Part shown: piece after piece, positions 1-9,027 of the stretch
Layout of the letters: each line of letters begins with the position of its first letter
Position numbering within the stretch: the stretch's first letter is position 1
Origin: Methylobacterium oryzihabitans
GTDB taxonomy: Bacteria; Pseudomonadota; Alphaproteobacteria; Rhizobiales; Beijerinckiaceae
NCBI RefSeq assembly: GCF_004004555.2
Contig: NZ_SACP01000008.1
Coordinates: 62,001-126,000, forward strand
Direction: 5' to 3'
DNA: 64,000 nt
Translations under genes and position numbers: made by a program
Notes under the pieces: model-generated
What the model saw: only the letters and a program-made list of their open reading frames with translations
Database searches by the model: none
What the model was told of the DNA's origin: nothing

Positions 1-123
1 GACGTGCTGCACCACCGGCCGGTCGACAACCGTCAGCATCTCCTTCGGAACGGCCTTGGTGGCCGGCAGGAAGCGGGTGCCGAGGCCCGCGACGGGAAGA
101 ACGGCTTTGCGGATTCGTTTCAT
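1..123 (-). CDS. galU: UTP--glucose-1-phosphate uridylyltransferase, N-terminal part (cut by window edge)
   Basis: Only the first 41 codons lie in the window. The minus strand from the ATG at 121-123 reads [20 protein letters not shown] and continues with [10 protein letters not shown]. This is the nucleotidyltransferase signature loop of bacterial GalU, which makes UDP-glucose from UTP and glucose-1-phosphate. The gene is divergent from galE across 167 bp, and ugd lies further right, so UDP-glucose production, epimerisation and oxidation are all encoded in this window. No strong Shine-Dalgarno is visible before the ATG. The identification rests on the conserved N-terminus alone, because the rest lies beyond the left edge. 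Confidence 0.88.
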   Translation of the reverse strand, partial: MKRIRKAVLPVAGLGTRFLPATKAVPKEMLTVVDRPVVQHV

Positions 124-290
124 CGTACGGGTCCCGGTGAGACGAGGATGCGATCGACGGCCCGGCCCCCTCGGCGGAGGCGGCGGGCCACGGGCGTTAC
201 CCCTACAGCGTAGCTTTTCCGCGAGACAGCTTTATTGACGCTGGCGCAGCACGGTTTACCGATCAACCCCGAGAGCGCGTGGAGGGGCAG

Positions 291-1283
291 ATGGCGGTTC
301 TGGTGACGGGGGGTGCCGGGTACATCGGCAGCCACATGGTTCTGGCCCTGCTCGATGCCGGGCACGACGAGGTGGTGGTCATCGACGACCTCTCCACCGG
401 CTTCGACTGGGCGCTGCCGCCGGAGGTGACGCTGGTGCGCGGCGACGTCGCCGATGCCGCGCTGGTCGAGGAGACGATCCGCCGCCACAAGGTCGATGCC
501 CTCGCCCATTTCGCCGCCAAGATCGTGGTGCCCGACTCGGTCGCCGATCCCCTCGGCTACTACCTCGCCAACACGGTGAAGTCGCGGGCCTTGATCGAGG
601 CGGCGATCCGGGCCGGCGTGCGCCACGTCATCTTCTCCTCGACCGCGGCGGTCTACGGCGAGCCGGCGGTCGTGCCGGTGCCGGAGGACCTGACGCCGTC
701 GCCGATCAACCCCTACGGCCGCTCGAAGCTGATGACCGAGTGGATGCTGGAGGACGCCGCCAAGGCCCACGGCATCACCACCGTCGTGCTGCGCTACTTC
801 AACGTCGCCGGCGCCGATCCGCGCGGCCGCTCGGGCCAGTCGACACCCAACGCCACCCACCTCATCAAGGTCGCGACCCAGGCCGCCCTCGGCAAGCGCA
901 GCCACCTCGACGTGTTCGGGACCGACTATCCGACCCCGGACGGGTCGTGCCTGCGCGACTACATCCAGGTCTCGGACCTCGCCGAGGCGCACATGGTCGC
1001 CCTCAACCACCTGCGCGGCGGCGGAGCCAGCCTGACGCTCAATTGCGGCTACGGCCGCGGCTACTCGGTGCTGGAGGTCATCGACGTGGTGAAGGCGGTG
1101 TCGGGGGTCGACTTCGAGGTCCGGCTGTCGCCGCGCCGGCCGGGCGATCCGTCGCGGATCGTCGCCGGGGCCGACCGGATCCGCACCGAACTCGGCTGGA
1201 CGCCGCGCCACGACGACCTGCGCGGCATCGTCACCCAGGCGCTCGCCTGGGAAGAGGCGCTGGTGCGGCGCAACCAGCGCTGA
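291..1283 (+). CDS. galE: UDP-glucose 4-epimerase
   Basis: The 330-residue product belongs to the extended SDR family and interconverts UDP-glucose and UDP-galactose in the cytoplasm. Visible motifs are the NAD-binding GGAGYIG at the N-terminus, the catalytic Ser in SSTAAVYG, and the YxxxK pair in NPYGRSK. The length is normal for GalE. The ATG at 291 is chosen because GGAGGGG lies just upstream at 281-287. An in-frame GTG at 279 would place the ribosome site inside the coding region. The gene is followed after 2 bp by the transglycosylase gene and is divergent from galU. This suggests supply of UDP-galactose for envelope glycans. Confidence 0.95.
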   Translation: MAVLVTGGAGYIGSHMVLALLDAGHDEVVVIDDLSTGFDWALPPEVTLVRGDVADAALVEETIRRHKVDALAHFAAKIVVPDSVADPLGYYLANTVKSRALIEAAIRAGVRHVIFSSTAAVYGEPAVVPVPEDLTPSPINPYGRSKLMTEWMLEDAAKAHGITTVVLRYFNVAGADPRGRSGQSTPNATHLIKVATQAALGKRSHLDVFGTDYPTPDGSCLRDYIQVSDLAEAHMVALNHLRGGGASLTLNCGYGRGYSVLEVIDVVKAVSGVDFEVRLSPRRPGDPSRIVAGADRIRTELGWTPRHDDLRGIVTQALAWEEALVRRNQR

Positions 1284-1285
1284 GC

Positions 1286-2494
1286 ATGCGCGCCGCCCTC
1301 CTCGGCCTCGCGCTGCTGGCCGCGCTCCCCGTCGCCGCGGCGCCGCAGGATCCGCCCTCCGCCGCGGCGAACGCGGAGGTCTCGGCCTTCCTCGCCGGGC
1401 TGTGGCCGGCGGCGCAGGCCCGCGGCGTGTCCCGCGCCACCTTCGACGCGGCCCTGCGCGAGGTGCCGGGGCCGGATCCGGCGGTGCTCGCCCGCACCCG
1501 GCGCCAGGGCGAGTTCGCCCGTCCGGTCTGGGACTACCTCGCCGGGGCGGTCTCGGGCGCCCGGGTCGCCCGGGGCCGGGCGGAGGCCGCCCGGCGCGCC
1601 GACACCCTGGCGGCGATCGAGGCCCGCTACGGCGTGCCCGCCCCGGTGCTGCTCGCGTTCTGGGGCGCGGAGTCGGATTTCGGCACCGGGACCGGCTCGG
1701 TCTCGACCCTGCGGGCGCTGGCGACGCTCGCGGCTTCGGGCCACCGCGGCACGCTGTTTCGCGACGAGTTCCTCGCCGCCCTGGAGATCCTGGAGCATCA
1801 CGACGTCGATCCGGCGCGGATGCGCGGCTCCTGGGCCGGGGCGATGGGGCAGGTGCAGTTCCTGCCCTCGGCCTATCTCAGGGCCGCGGTCGATTTCGAC
1901 GGCGACGGCCGGCGCGACATCTGGGCCTCGGTGCCCGATTCGCTCGCCTCGATCGCGAACTTCCTCCGCCTCGCCGGCTGGCAGCCGGGCCTGCCCTGGG
2001 GCGCCGAGGTGGTGCTGCCCGCGGGCTTCGACCTGTCGCGCTACCGCGCCCCCTTGCGCGACTTCGCCGCCCGCGGCGTGCGGCGGACCGACGGCAGGCC
2101 CCTCGCCGGCGAGGGCGAGGCGAGCCTGTTCCTGCCCGGCGGCCTCGGCGGTCCGGTCTTCGTCGTCACGGCGAACTTCGAGGCGATCCGGGCCTACAAC
2201 ACCTCCGACGCCTACGCGCTCGCGGTCGGCCACCTCGCCGAGCGCATCGCCGGCAGCGCCGGGCTGGCGGCGCCGTGGCCGGTGGCGGCGCCGCGTCTCG
2301 ACGGCGCCGGGATCCGGGCGCTGCAGGAGGGGTTGCAGGGGCGCGGCCTCTACGACGGCCCCCTCGACGGCCGCGCCGGCCCGAGGCTGCGCGAGGCCCT
2401 GCGCCGGTTCCAGATCGCCGCCGGCCTGCCGGCGGACGGCTACGCCAGCCCGGCGATGCTGGAGCGCGTGCGCGGCGGCACCCCGTCCCGGTGA
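1286..2494 (+). CDS. Lytic murein transglycosylase, MltB-type, with C-terminal peptidoglycan-binding domain
   Basis: The 402-residue protein starts with a signal peptide (hydrophobic stretch ALLGLALLAALPVAAA). The SLT_2/GH103 domain spans roughly residues 30-320, with the catalytic Glu expected at E129 in GAESDFG. Downstream come the typical GAMGQVQFLPSAY and DFDGDGRRDIW segments. A peptidoglycan-binding type 1 repeat (GIRALQEGLQGRGLYDGPLD) occupies about residues 335-400. The enzyme cleaves the MurNAc-GlcNAc bond with 1,6-anhydro product formation in the periplasm. The start lies 2 bp after the galE stop, so the two are probably co-transcribed. No lipobox is visible, so it is probably soluble rather than a lipoprotein. 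Confidence 0.92.
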   Translation: MRAALLGLALLAALPVAAAPQDPPSAAANAEVSAFLAGLWPAAQARGVSRATFDAALREVPGPDPAVLARTRRQGEFARPVWDYLAGAVSGARVARGRAEAARRADTLAAIEARYGVPAPVLLAFWGAESDFGTGTGSVSTLRALATLAASGHRGTLFRDEFLAALEILEHHDVDPARMRGSWAGAMGQVQFLPSAYLRAAVDFDGDGRRDIWASVPDSLASIANFLRLAGWQPGLPWGAEVVLPAGFDLSRYRAPLRDFAARGVRRTDGRPLAGEGEASLFLPGGLGGPVFVVTANFEAIRAYNTSDAYALAVGHLAERIAGSAGLAAPWPVAAPRLDGAGIRALQEGLQGRGLYDGPLDGRAGPRLREALRRFQIAAGLPADGYASPAMLERVRGGTPSR

Positions 2495-2566
2495 CGCGCG
2501 GGTGCCTTCCCGGGGCCGGCGCGTTACAGTCCCGTCGATCGCCGTGACGGCGAGAGGGAGTTGACG

Positions 2567-3928
2567 GTGCGGCGGATGAGTGCGGATCGTTGGATGCGGC
2601 GTCTCGCCTGCGGCGTGGCCCTGCTGGCCTTCGGCTCCGAGGCCCGGGCCCAGTGGGGCGGCGGCTACGGCGACGGCTACCCGCCCCCGCGGCGCGCGCC
2701 CGGCGGCTACGACGAGCGCGCCTATCGCCGCCCGGCGCCGCCGCCCGAGGCGCAGCGCCAGTTCTACTGGCCGTGGGAGGACCGACCCTCGGAGCAGCCG
2801 CAATACGCCCCGCCGCCGGCCTCCGGCGGCTACCGCACGCCGCGGCCGCGGCCGCCGCGCGAGGCGCAGCGCCCGCATGACGGCCGCTCGGTGCAGCGCC
2901 CCAAGCCGAAGCCCGCCCCCGTCGCCGCCAGGCCGCCGGCGGTGAAGCCGAAGACCAACCCGGCGATCCAGATCGCGGTGTTCGGCGATTCCCTCGCCGA
3001 ACTGCTCGCGCAGGGGCTCGACAACGCCTACGAGTCGAGCAGCGACGTCGTGGTGATCCGGCGGGCGAAGGGCGACAGCGGCCTCGTGCGCAAGGACGTG
3101 GTCGACTGGCCGAAGGCGGCCGAGGATTACCTGAAGCAGAACCCGAAGCTGACCTACGCCGTGGTGATGCTCGGCGCCAACGACCGCCAACCCCTGCGCG
3201 ACGGCGACCAGTCGGTCGAGGCGATGAGCGAGCGCTGGCGCGCCCTCTACCGCGACCGGGTCGATGCGCTGCTGAAGGTGTTTGCCGACGCCAAGGTGCC
3301 GGTGGTGTGGGTCGGCGCCCCGCCGATGAAGAGCGAGACGCTCTCGGCCGACATGACCTCGCTCAACGAGATCTATCGCGACCGGGTGCAGCGGGCGGGG
3401 GGCGTCTACGTCGACGTCTGGCCGGCCTTCGTCGACGACGCCAACCGCTACGCCGCATCCGGTCCCGACCTCGAGGGCCAGACCGCGCGGCTGCGGACCT
3501 CCGACGGCGTCCACTTCACCGGGGCCGGCGCCCGCAAGGTGGCCCACTTCGCCGATGTCGAGATCCGGCGGCTGATGGAGGCCCGCGGCGGCGTGCCCGC
3601 CTCGATGCCCGACGCCGTCGCGGCCGCCCCCTCCCCCGGCGGCGAGGCGCCGCGCCTCGACGACGACGCGGCGATCGACCGGCTCATCACCGCGATGCTG
3701 CCGAGCCTGCCCGAGCCGCCCGGCATCCCGGCCCTGCCGGTCAAGCCCGCCGCCGGTCCGGTGCTGCCGCTCACCCGGACCGAGGTGGCGCCGGGCGCCA
3801 AGCTCGTCAGCGGCCGGCCGCGGGTCGAGGGCGACGCCGGCTACACCGTCGAGCGCAGCCTCACCCGCGGCGCCGCGCCCCCGCCGCAGCCGGGCCGCGC
3901 CGACGACTTCCGCTGGCCGCGGCTGTGA
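2567..3928 (+). CDS. Secreted SGNH/GDSL hydrolase of the DUF459 family
   Basis: The protein has a signal peptide (LACGVALLAFGSEARA), a Gly/Pro/Arg-rich low-complexity stretch to about residue 125, and then an SGNH hydrolase core. Core blocks are FGDSLAELL (nucleophile Ser), VMLGANDRQ (block III) and SDGVHFTGAGARKVAHF (Asp/His of the triad). A Pro-rich tail follows. DUF459 proteins sit in exopolysaccharide or cell-wall contexts in Rhizobiales, and the neighbouring transglycosylase fits a periplasmic envelope role. The substrate is unknown. A GTG at 2567 is favoured because GAGAGGGAG lies at 2552-2560, 6 nt upstream. A TTG at 2561 and an ATG at 2576 are alternatives. Confidence 0.82.
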   Translation: MRRMSADRWMRRLACGVALLAFGSEARAQWGGGYGDGYPPPRRAPGGYDERAYRRPAPPPEAQRQFYWPWEDRPSEQPQYAPPPASGGYRTPRPRPPREAQRPHDGRSVQRPKPKPAPVAARPPAVKPKTNPAIQIAVFGDSLAELLAQGLDNAYESSSDVVVIRRAKGDSGLVRKDVVDWPKAAEDYLKQNPKLTYAVVMLGANDRQPLRDGDQSVEAMSERWRALYRDRVDALLKVFADAKVPVVWVGAPPMKSETLSADMTSLNEIYRDRVQRAGGVYVDVWPAFVDDANRYAASGPDLEGQTARLRTSDGVHFTGAGARKVAHFADVEIRRLMEARGGVPASMPDAVAAAPSPGGEAPRLDDDAAIDRLITAMLPSLPEPPGIPALPVKPAAGPVLPLTRTEVAPGAKLVSGRPRVEGDAGYTVERSLTRGAAPPPQPGRADDFRWPRL

Positions 3929-3940
3929 CGGCGCCCGCCG

Positions 3941-6094
3941 TCACAGCTTCGCGGTGATCGTGGCCAGCACCGAGAACGGCGCCCCCGGCAGGTTGTTGAC
4001 CGGATTGAACGGCTGCTCGATGTAGCGCGCGTCGGTCAGGTTGCGCAGGTTCAGCGAGAACCGGGCGTGCTCGTTGAGGTCGTAGAAGACCGCCGCGTCG
4101 ACCCGGGTATAGGCGCCGACCTTGTAGGTGTTGCTGATGTCGCCGAAGCGCGAGCCGACATAGGTCACGCCGACACCGAGGCCGAGGCCGCGCCAGAACC
4201 CGTCCTCGACCTGGTAGGTCGTCCAGACGCTGCCGCTGAACAGCGGCGCGCCGCCGAGCCGGTTGCCGACCGGGAAGGTGGTGTCGCGCGCCACCCGCGC
4301 ATCGGTGTAGCCGACGCCGCCGATGATCTTCCAGCCGGGCAGGATCGTGCCGGCGAGGTCGGCCTCGACGCCCTTCGAGCGCTGCTGCCCGGTGATGATC
4401 GAGAAGCCCGTATTGACCGGATCGGTGACCGAGACGTTGTTGCGGGTGATGTCGAACACCGAGGCGGTCAGGCTCAGGTCCGGCGAAAAATCGAAGCGGG
4501 TCCCGACCTCGACCTGCTCGCCGGTCTCCGGCGGCGGGTTGCTGACGCCGAGGACGTTGTCGGTCTGCGGCTTGAACGAGGTCGTGTAGCTCGCGTAGAG
4601 CGCCAGCGGATCGGCCACCCGGTAGATCAGCCCGACCCGCGGCGACAGGCCGGACAGTTCCTGATCCGGCGGGACGGTGCGCGAGGTCGCGGTCCGGCTG
4701 AAGTAGAACTGCGTCCCGGTGTCGTAGCGGATGCCGAGGAGAAGCTGGAGACCGTAGCCGAGATCGATCTGGTCCTGGGCGTAGAGGCCGGTCAGTTCGT
4801 TCTTCTGCTTGATGTCGTTCAGGAAGGCCAGCGTGCCCGGCGGCGCGAGGCCGGGAACGGGGTTGGCGAAGCTCACCGAGGCGAGCGGTCCCTGCGTCGT
4901 GTAGGCACGCCGGTAGCCGTTGAAATACTCCACGCCGACGAGCGCGGTGTGGCGCAGGCCGAGCCAATCGAACTTGGCCACCAGTTCGGTCTGGCTGTCG
5001 ACCGCGGCGTAGGTCGAGTTCACGCCGCTGGTGCGGCGATTGACCAGAAGGCCGTTGGCCGAGAGGCCGACGGCGCGGGCCGCGAACACGTCGAAGCTGC
5101 CGCCCTGGGCGTTCAGCACCTGCCGCAGCATCAGGTGCTCGTTGACGTCGTGCTCGATCTTCAGCGTGCCGAAATTGGCGTTGGCATTGTAGTTCGAGAA
5201 CGGCGTGCCGTAGAAGCGCGCGATGTCGTCGAGCGGAACCCGCCCGTTGCGGGCGATCAGGCCCTCGTCGTAGGCGGTGTCCTGCCGGGTGAACTCGCCG
5301 ATGAACGAGACCCGCGTGTCCGGGCTCGGGTTCCAGGTGATCGCGGGCGCGACGAAGAAGCGGGAATTCTCCCGCCCGGCGAGGTCGCGGAAGGTCGAGT
5401 CGCCCTGCGACGCGAAGCTCAGTCGCGCCGCCAGCCCGTCGACGCCCGGCACCGGGCCCGAGACCGACCCCTGCACCCGCCGGAAGCCGAAGCTGCCGCC
5501 CTGGATGCTGGCATCCGCCGTCGGCACGAGGCTCGGCTGGCGGGTGACGATGTTGATGACGCCGCCCGGATCGCCGCGGCCGTAGAGCACCGAGGCCGGT
5601 CCTTTCAGCACCTCGATCCGCTCGACATCGGCCAGATCACGCTGGACCGGATAGAAGTTGCTGGCTTGGTTCATGAAGACGCCGTCGATGGCGTAGGTCT
5701 GGGTCCGGAAGCCGCGGATGATGAACGTGTCGCTGCGGCCCTGGAGCGTGCCGCCCGGCTGCACGTTGCTGACGTTGAACAGCGCGTCGGCGAGCCGCGT
5801 CTCCTGACGGTCGACCAGGACCTCCCGCGGCACGACGTTGACGGTCTGGGCCAGGTCGCGCAACGCCGTGTCGGTCTTGGTCCCGGTGGCGCTGCGGGTG
5901 GCGCGGTAGCCGACCACCGGCCCGTAGGCGGTCTCGGCTTGGCGCGACAGGCCGGCGACGCTGATCGTGTCGAGCGCGATCGTGTCGGCGGCGTCCTGCG
6001 CGTGGGTCTGCCGGCACCCGAGGCCGGCGGCGACGCCTCCGAGAAGCGCGAGGGCGAGCACCGATCGATGCCTGTTTGCAGAGACTGACCGCAC
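3941..6094 (-). CDS. TonB-dependent siderophore receptor
   Basis: This 717-residue outer-membrane receptor imports ferric siderophores using TonB energy. A signal peptide precedes Ala-Gln-Asp. The plug domain covers roughly residues 60-190 and shows TVNVVPREVL, FIIRGFRTQTYAIDG and VERIEVLKGPASVLYGRG. The rest is the 22-strand beta-barrel. The C-terminus (NLTDARYIEQPFNP, then FSVLATITAKL) is typical of the FhuA/FecA/FpvA-like group. No STN signalling domain is present, so it is unlikely to act as a sigma/anti-sigma transducer. The start is a GTG at 6092-6094 with GAGG 7 nt upstream. It is convergent with the DUF459 gene and has no siderophore biosynthesis or ABC genes next to it. The ligand cannot be told from sequence. 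Confidence 0.92.
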   Translation of the reverse strand: MRSVSANRHRSVLALALLGGVAAGLGCRQTHAQDAADTIALDTISVAGLSRQAETAYGPVVGYRATRSATGTKTDTALRDLAQTVNVVPREVLVDRQETRLADALFNVSNVQPGGTLQGRSDTFIIRGFRTQTYAIDGVFMNQASNFYPVQRDLADVERIEVLKGPASVLYGRGDPGGVINIVTRQPSLVPTADASIQGGSFGFRRVQGSVSGPVPGVDGLAARLSFASQGDSTFRDLAGRENSRFFVAPAITWNPSPDTRVSFIGEFTRQDTAYDEGLIARNGRVPLDDIARFYGTPFSNYNANANFGTLKIEHDVNEHLMLRQVLNAQGGSFDVFAARAVGLSANGLLVNRRTSGVNSTYAAVDSQTELVAKFDWLGLRHTALVGVEYFNGYRRAYTTQGPLASVSFANPVPGLAPPGTLAFLNDIKQKNELTGLYAQDQIDLGYGLQLLLGIRYDTGTQFYFSRTATSRTVPPDQELSGLSPRVGLIYRVADPLALYASYTTSFKPQTDNVLGVSNPPPETGEQVEVGTRFDFSPDLSLTASVFDITRNNVSVTDPVNTGFSIITGQQRSKGVEADLAGTILPGWKIIGGVGYTDARVARDTTFPVGNRLGGAPLFSGSVWTTYQVEDGFWRGLGLGVGVTYVGSRFGDISNTYKVGAYTRVDAAVFYDLNEHARFSLNLRNLTDARYIEQPFNPVNNLPGAPFSVLATITAKL

Positions 6095-6436
6095 GGGTGA
6101 CCTCGACGGCGGGGAGAGTATTGCCGTGGGTAGTTGGGGACCTCTTGCCGATCAACGATTACCCTGCGGTAGAATTTGGAACGATTCAAAGAGCGGTATC
6201 ATTTGCAGATGGTGTTGCGACGGTGCATCTTCGCTACGTCGGGCTACGAAAAAACCAACGGTTCCGCCGAATCTCTCCCGAGTCTCACGGGCATCGATTA
6301 TCGTCAGGCGATGTCGTCGGCGGCCGCCGTCTTGAAACGACCACCGAGCCCGCGATCGACGACCGCACGATGCTCCGCGAGCGTGGTAGCCTCACCGCGC
6401 CAGCGTGGAGCCCCTGCGCGCCACGGAGTCACGCCG
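6095..6436. other. Intergenic region upstream of the TonB receptor
   Basis: No gene is supported here. The stretch around 6170-6310 is visibly less GC-rich than its surroundings and should hold the receptor promoter on the minus strand, plus the promoter of the broken HTH gene on the plus strand. I looked for a Fur or Irr operator and found no convincing palindrome. Confidence 0.5.
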
Positions 6437-6856
6437 ATGGTCAATGCCCTGTTCGAGGACATCAAGACCAGCCTGGAAGAGGCCATCACGATCGCACGGG
6501 GCGAGAGGGGCGAGGCACGCCTGCATGTCCGCCCTCGATCGACGTGCGTGGCCTGCGCAAGCGGCTGGGTCTCATACGAAATCCGACTGATCGCTCGGCG
6601 ATCCCTCCGGGATCGCTTCGCGATGCGGATTTCGGCTTCGCTCAGACGCCGCGTGGGCTGGTGATACGATTTTCGGAACTGATCGTCCGAAAATCGTATC
6701 ACGCAGGCCCGGTTCGCCGATCGCTACGGCTTCTCGATCGGTGCCGTGCGCGACTGGGAGCAGGGCCGGGTCACGCCGGAGGGGACGACCCGTACATTCC
6801 TGCTCGTGATCGACCGCGAGCCGGAGGCCGTCGACCGGGCGCTCCGGGCGGCCTGA
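6437..6856 (+). pseudogene. Broken HigA/XRE-type helix-turn-helix antitoxin-like gene
   Basis: The 5' part (ATG at 6437) reads MVNALFEDIKTSLEEAI in frame, as in HigA-like antitoxins. A one-base loss near 6525-6530 moves the expected continuation PPSIDVRGLRKRLGL into the next frame. At 6575 a 124-bp palindromic element interrupts the gene. After it the original frame resumes as TQARFADRYGFSIGAVRDWE and ends in ALRAA at the TGA 6854-6856. Removing the element and one TCA copy joins LGL to TQARF in frame, giving a complete XRE helix-turn-helix. The gene is therefore inactivated twice. No toxin gene is adjacent. The family assignment is based on pattern similarity to HigA proteins of Rhizobiales. 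Confidence 0.82.
6572..6701 (-). repeat. Palindromic repeat element, copy 1, inserted in the HTH gene
   Basis: The element body is 6575-6698 (124 bp) and is flanked by the 3-bp direct repeat TCA at 6572-6574 and 6699-6701. Its head is a perfect 16-bp inverted repeat (6662-6677 and 6686-6701) with an 8-nt loop. Next to it, in minus orientation, lies a conserved module starting CCAGCCCACGCGGCGTCTGA and reaching GCATCGCGAAGCGATC. This 51-nt module differs from copy 2 (28132-28240) at two positions. The ends (TACGA and TCGTA) are inverted. The boundaries are defined by restoration of the interrupted reading frame. Confidence 0.85.
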
Positions 6857-6902
6857 AATTCCGCGGGACGACGCGGCTCGGCCACGTCGCCCCGCAGCTT
6901 CC

Positions 6903-8336
6903 CTACCGCGGCAGGGTCGTTGCGCCCATCAGCGCCTCGTCGATCGAGCGGGCGGCCTGACGGCCCTCGCGGATCGCCCACACCACCAGCGACTGGCCCC
7001 GGCGCATGTCGCCGGCGACCCAGACCTTGTCGTTCGAGGTGCGGTAGCCGGCATCGTCGGCCTGGACGTTGCCGCGCTTGTCGAGGGCAACGCCCGACTC
7101 CTCCAGCAGGCCCTTGGCGAGCGGACCGGCGAAGCCGATCGCCATGAAGACGAGATCGGCCGGCAGCAGGAACTCGGAACCCGCGATCGGCTTGCGCTTC
7201 TCGTCGACCCGGGCGCAGACCACGCCCTTGACCTTGCCCTTCTTGCCCTCGATGCGCAGCGTCGCGGCCTGGAACTCGCGCTCGGCGCCTTCCGCCTGGC
7301 TCGACGAGGTCCGCATCTTGGTCGCCCAGTACGGCCACACCGTCAGCTTGTCCTCGCGCTCCGGCGGGCGTGGGCGGATGTCGAGCTGGGTCACCGACAG
7401 GGCGCCCTGGCGGAAGGCGGTGCCGACGCAGTCCGAGGCGGTGTCGCCGCCGCCGATCACCACGACGTTCTTGCCGGCGGCGAGGATCGGCTCCTTGGCC
7501 CCGGCGAGCACGTCGGCCTCGGCGCCGACGCGGCGGTTCGACTGGACGAGGTAGGGCATCGCGTAGTGCACGCCCTCGAACTCCTGGCCCGGCAGTTGCG
7601 GGTCGCGCGGCGCCTCGGCGCCGCCGGCGAACAGCACCGCGTCGAACTCGTTGTGCAGGCTGGCGAAGGAGCGGGTGACGCCGACATTGACGCCGTAGTG
7701 GAACTGCACGCCCTCGGCCTCCATCTGCCGCACCCGGCGGTCGATGTGGCGCTTCTCCATCTTGAAGTCGGGAATGCCGTAGCGCAGCAGGCCGCCGGCC
7801 TTCGGCTCGCGCTCGAAGACGTGGACGTCGTGGCCGACCCGGGCGAGCTGCTGGGCGGCGGCGAGGCCGGCCGGGCCGGAGCCGATGATCGCGACCTGCT
7901 TGCCGGTCTTCGCTTCCGGCGGCTCGGGCACGACCCAGCCCATCGCCCAGGCCTTGTCGGCGATCGCCTGCTCGATGGTCTTGATCGCGACCGGCTGGTT
8001 CTCGAGGTTGAGCGTGCACGCCTCCTCGCAGGGAGCCGGGCAGATGCGGCCGGTGAATTCTGGAAAGTTGTTGGTCGAGTGGAGGTTGCGCGACGCCTCC
8101 TCCCAGTCGGCGTTGAAGACGAGGTCGTTCCAGTCCGGGATCTGGTTGTGGACCGGGCAGCCGGTCGGCCCGTGGCAGAACGGGATGCCGCAATCCATGC
8201 AGCGCGCCGCCTGCTTCTTCAGGTCGTGCTCGTCCAGCGGCAGGGTGAACTCGAGGAAGTGCCGCACGCGGTCGCCGGCGAGCTGGTACTTCTGCTCCTG
8301 GCGGTCGAATTCGAGGAAACCTGTGACCTTGCCCAT
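6903..8336 (-). CDS. gltD: Glutamate synthase (NADPH) small subunit
   Basis: The 477-residue subunit transfers electrons from NADPH through FAD and two 4Fe-4S clusters to GltB for glutamate formation from glutamine and 2-oxoglutarate. Visible features are the cluster cysteines in [18 protein letters not shown] and [12 protein letters not shown], the FAD-binding loop [14 protein letters not shown], and the NADPH-binding loop [12 protein letters not shown]. The C-terminal [15 protein letters not shown] segment is the second FAD contact. Length is normal. It follows gltB in the same direction, but a GST gene lies between them, 45 bp upstream. The three genes are probably one operon starting at gltB. 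Confidence 0.95.
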   Translation of the reverse strand: MGKVTGFLEFDRQEQKYQLAGDRVRHFLEFTLPLDEHDLKKQAARCMDCGIPFCHGPTGCPVHNQIPDWNDLVFNADWEEASRNLHSTNNFPEFTGRICPAPCEEACTLNLENQPVAIKTIEQAIADKAWAMGWVVPEPPEAKTGKQVAIIGSGPAGLAAAQQLARVGHDVHVFEREPKAGGLLRYGIPDFKMEKRHIDRRVRQMEAEGVQFHYGVNVGVTRSFASLHNEFDAVLFAGGAEAPRDPQLPGQEFEGVHYAMPYLVQSNRRVGAEADVLAGAKEPILAAGKNVVVIGGGDTASDCVGTAFRQGALSVTQLDIRPRPPEREDKLTVWPYWATKMRTSSSQAEGAEREFQAATLRIEGKKGKVKGVVCARVDEKRKPIAGSEFLLPADLVFMAIGFAGPLAKGLLEESGVALDKRGNVQADDAGYRTSNDKVWVAGDMRRGQSLVVWAIREGRQAARSIDEALMGATTLPR

Positions 8337-8381
8337 CGGGAATGCTCGGTGAGTTGACGGTGATCGGGTCGGCGGCGGGTC

Positions 8382-8987
8382 TCAGGACCCTGCGACGGCG
8401 GGATCGCGCTGCAGGCCGAGGGCCTGCATGCAACGGGTGAGCCAGCCCTGGATCGCGGGCCGGGTCGTGAGGTCGAAGCCGCCCTCGTGGGCGAACTGGG
8501 TATAGGCGAACAACGCCACGTCGGCGAGGGACACGGCGTCGCCGACGAGGAACGTCCGCTGCGTCAGGTGACGCTGCATCAGGTCGAGGGCCGCCTCGCC
8601 GCCCGCGACCTTCTGCGGGTCGCGGGTCCCGGCCGGCTCGCCGCGGTAGCGCATGTGGAACCGGCACACCGCGATCGTCGGCTCGTGGCTGTACTGCTCC
8701 CAGAACAGCCACTCGTCGATCTTCGCCTGGGCCCACGGATCGTCCGGCAGCAGGGCCGAGCCGCGGGCGAGATGGCGGATGATCGCGTTCGACTGCGCGA
8801 GGCAGCGCCCGTCCGCGAACTCGACGCCCGGCACCTGCCCGGCGGGGAAGCGCGCGAGATACGCGTCCGTACGGCTCTCGCCCGTCATGATGTCGATCGG
8901 GACCCAGGTGTAGGCGAGGCCGAGGTGATCGGCGACGTAACGCACCTTCAGGCAATTGCCCGACATCGTGTCGCCGTAGATCTTCAC
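8382..8987 (-). CDS. Glutathione S-transferase family protein
   Basis: This 201-residue cytosolic GST has an N-terminal thioredoxin-like domain (residues 1-80: MKIYGDTMSGNCLKVRYVA, then cis-Pro in GQVPGVEFADG and the glutathione gamma-Glu site QSNAIIRHLA) and an all-helical C-terminal domain (SLADVALFAYTQFA). It probably conjugates or reduces an electrophile with glutathione, but the substrate is not predictable. The start is a GTG at 8985-8987 with AGGAGAG upstream. It lies between gltB and gltD on the same strand, with short gaps, so it is likely co-expressed with glutamate synthase. Confidence 0.88.
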   Translation of the reverse strand: MKIYGDTMSGNCLKVRYVADHLGLAYTWVPIDIMTGESRTDAYLARFPAGQVPGVEFADGRCLAQSNAIIRHLARGSALLPDDPWAQAKIDEWLFWEQYSHEPTIAVCRFHMRYRGEPAGTRDPQKVAGGEAALDLMQRHLTQRTFLVGDAVSLADVALFAYTQFAHEGGFDLTTRPAIQGWLTRCMQALGLQRDPAVAGS

Positions 8988-9027
8988 CGCGGTCTCTCCT
9001 CGTCCTCGATCATCGCGCCTAAACCAA

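Noticed and set aside
279..290. GTG at 279 as galE start
   Set aside because: The Shine-Dalgarno GGAGGGG lies between it and the ATG at 291, so it cannot serve the GTG.
6095..6300. Fur or Irr operator upstream of the TonB receptor
   Set aside because: A TGCAAATGATA-like half-site is visible on the minus strand near 6180-6210, but there is no full palindrome, so I do not annotate it.
6572..6701. Insertion sequence with a transposase
   Set aside because: The element is only 124 bp long and encodes no transposase. At most it is a non-autonomous repeat.
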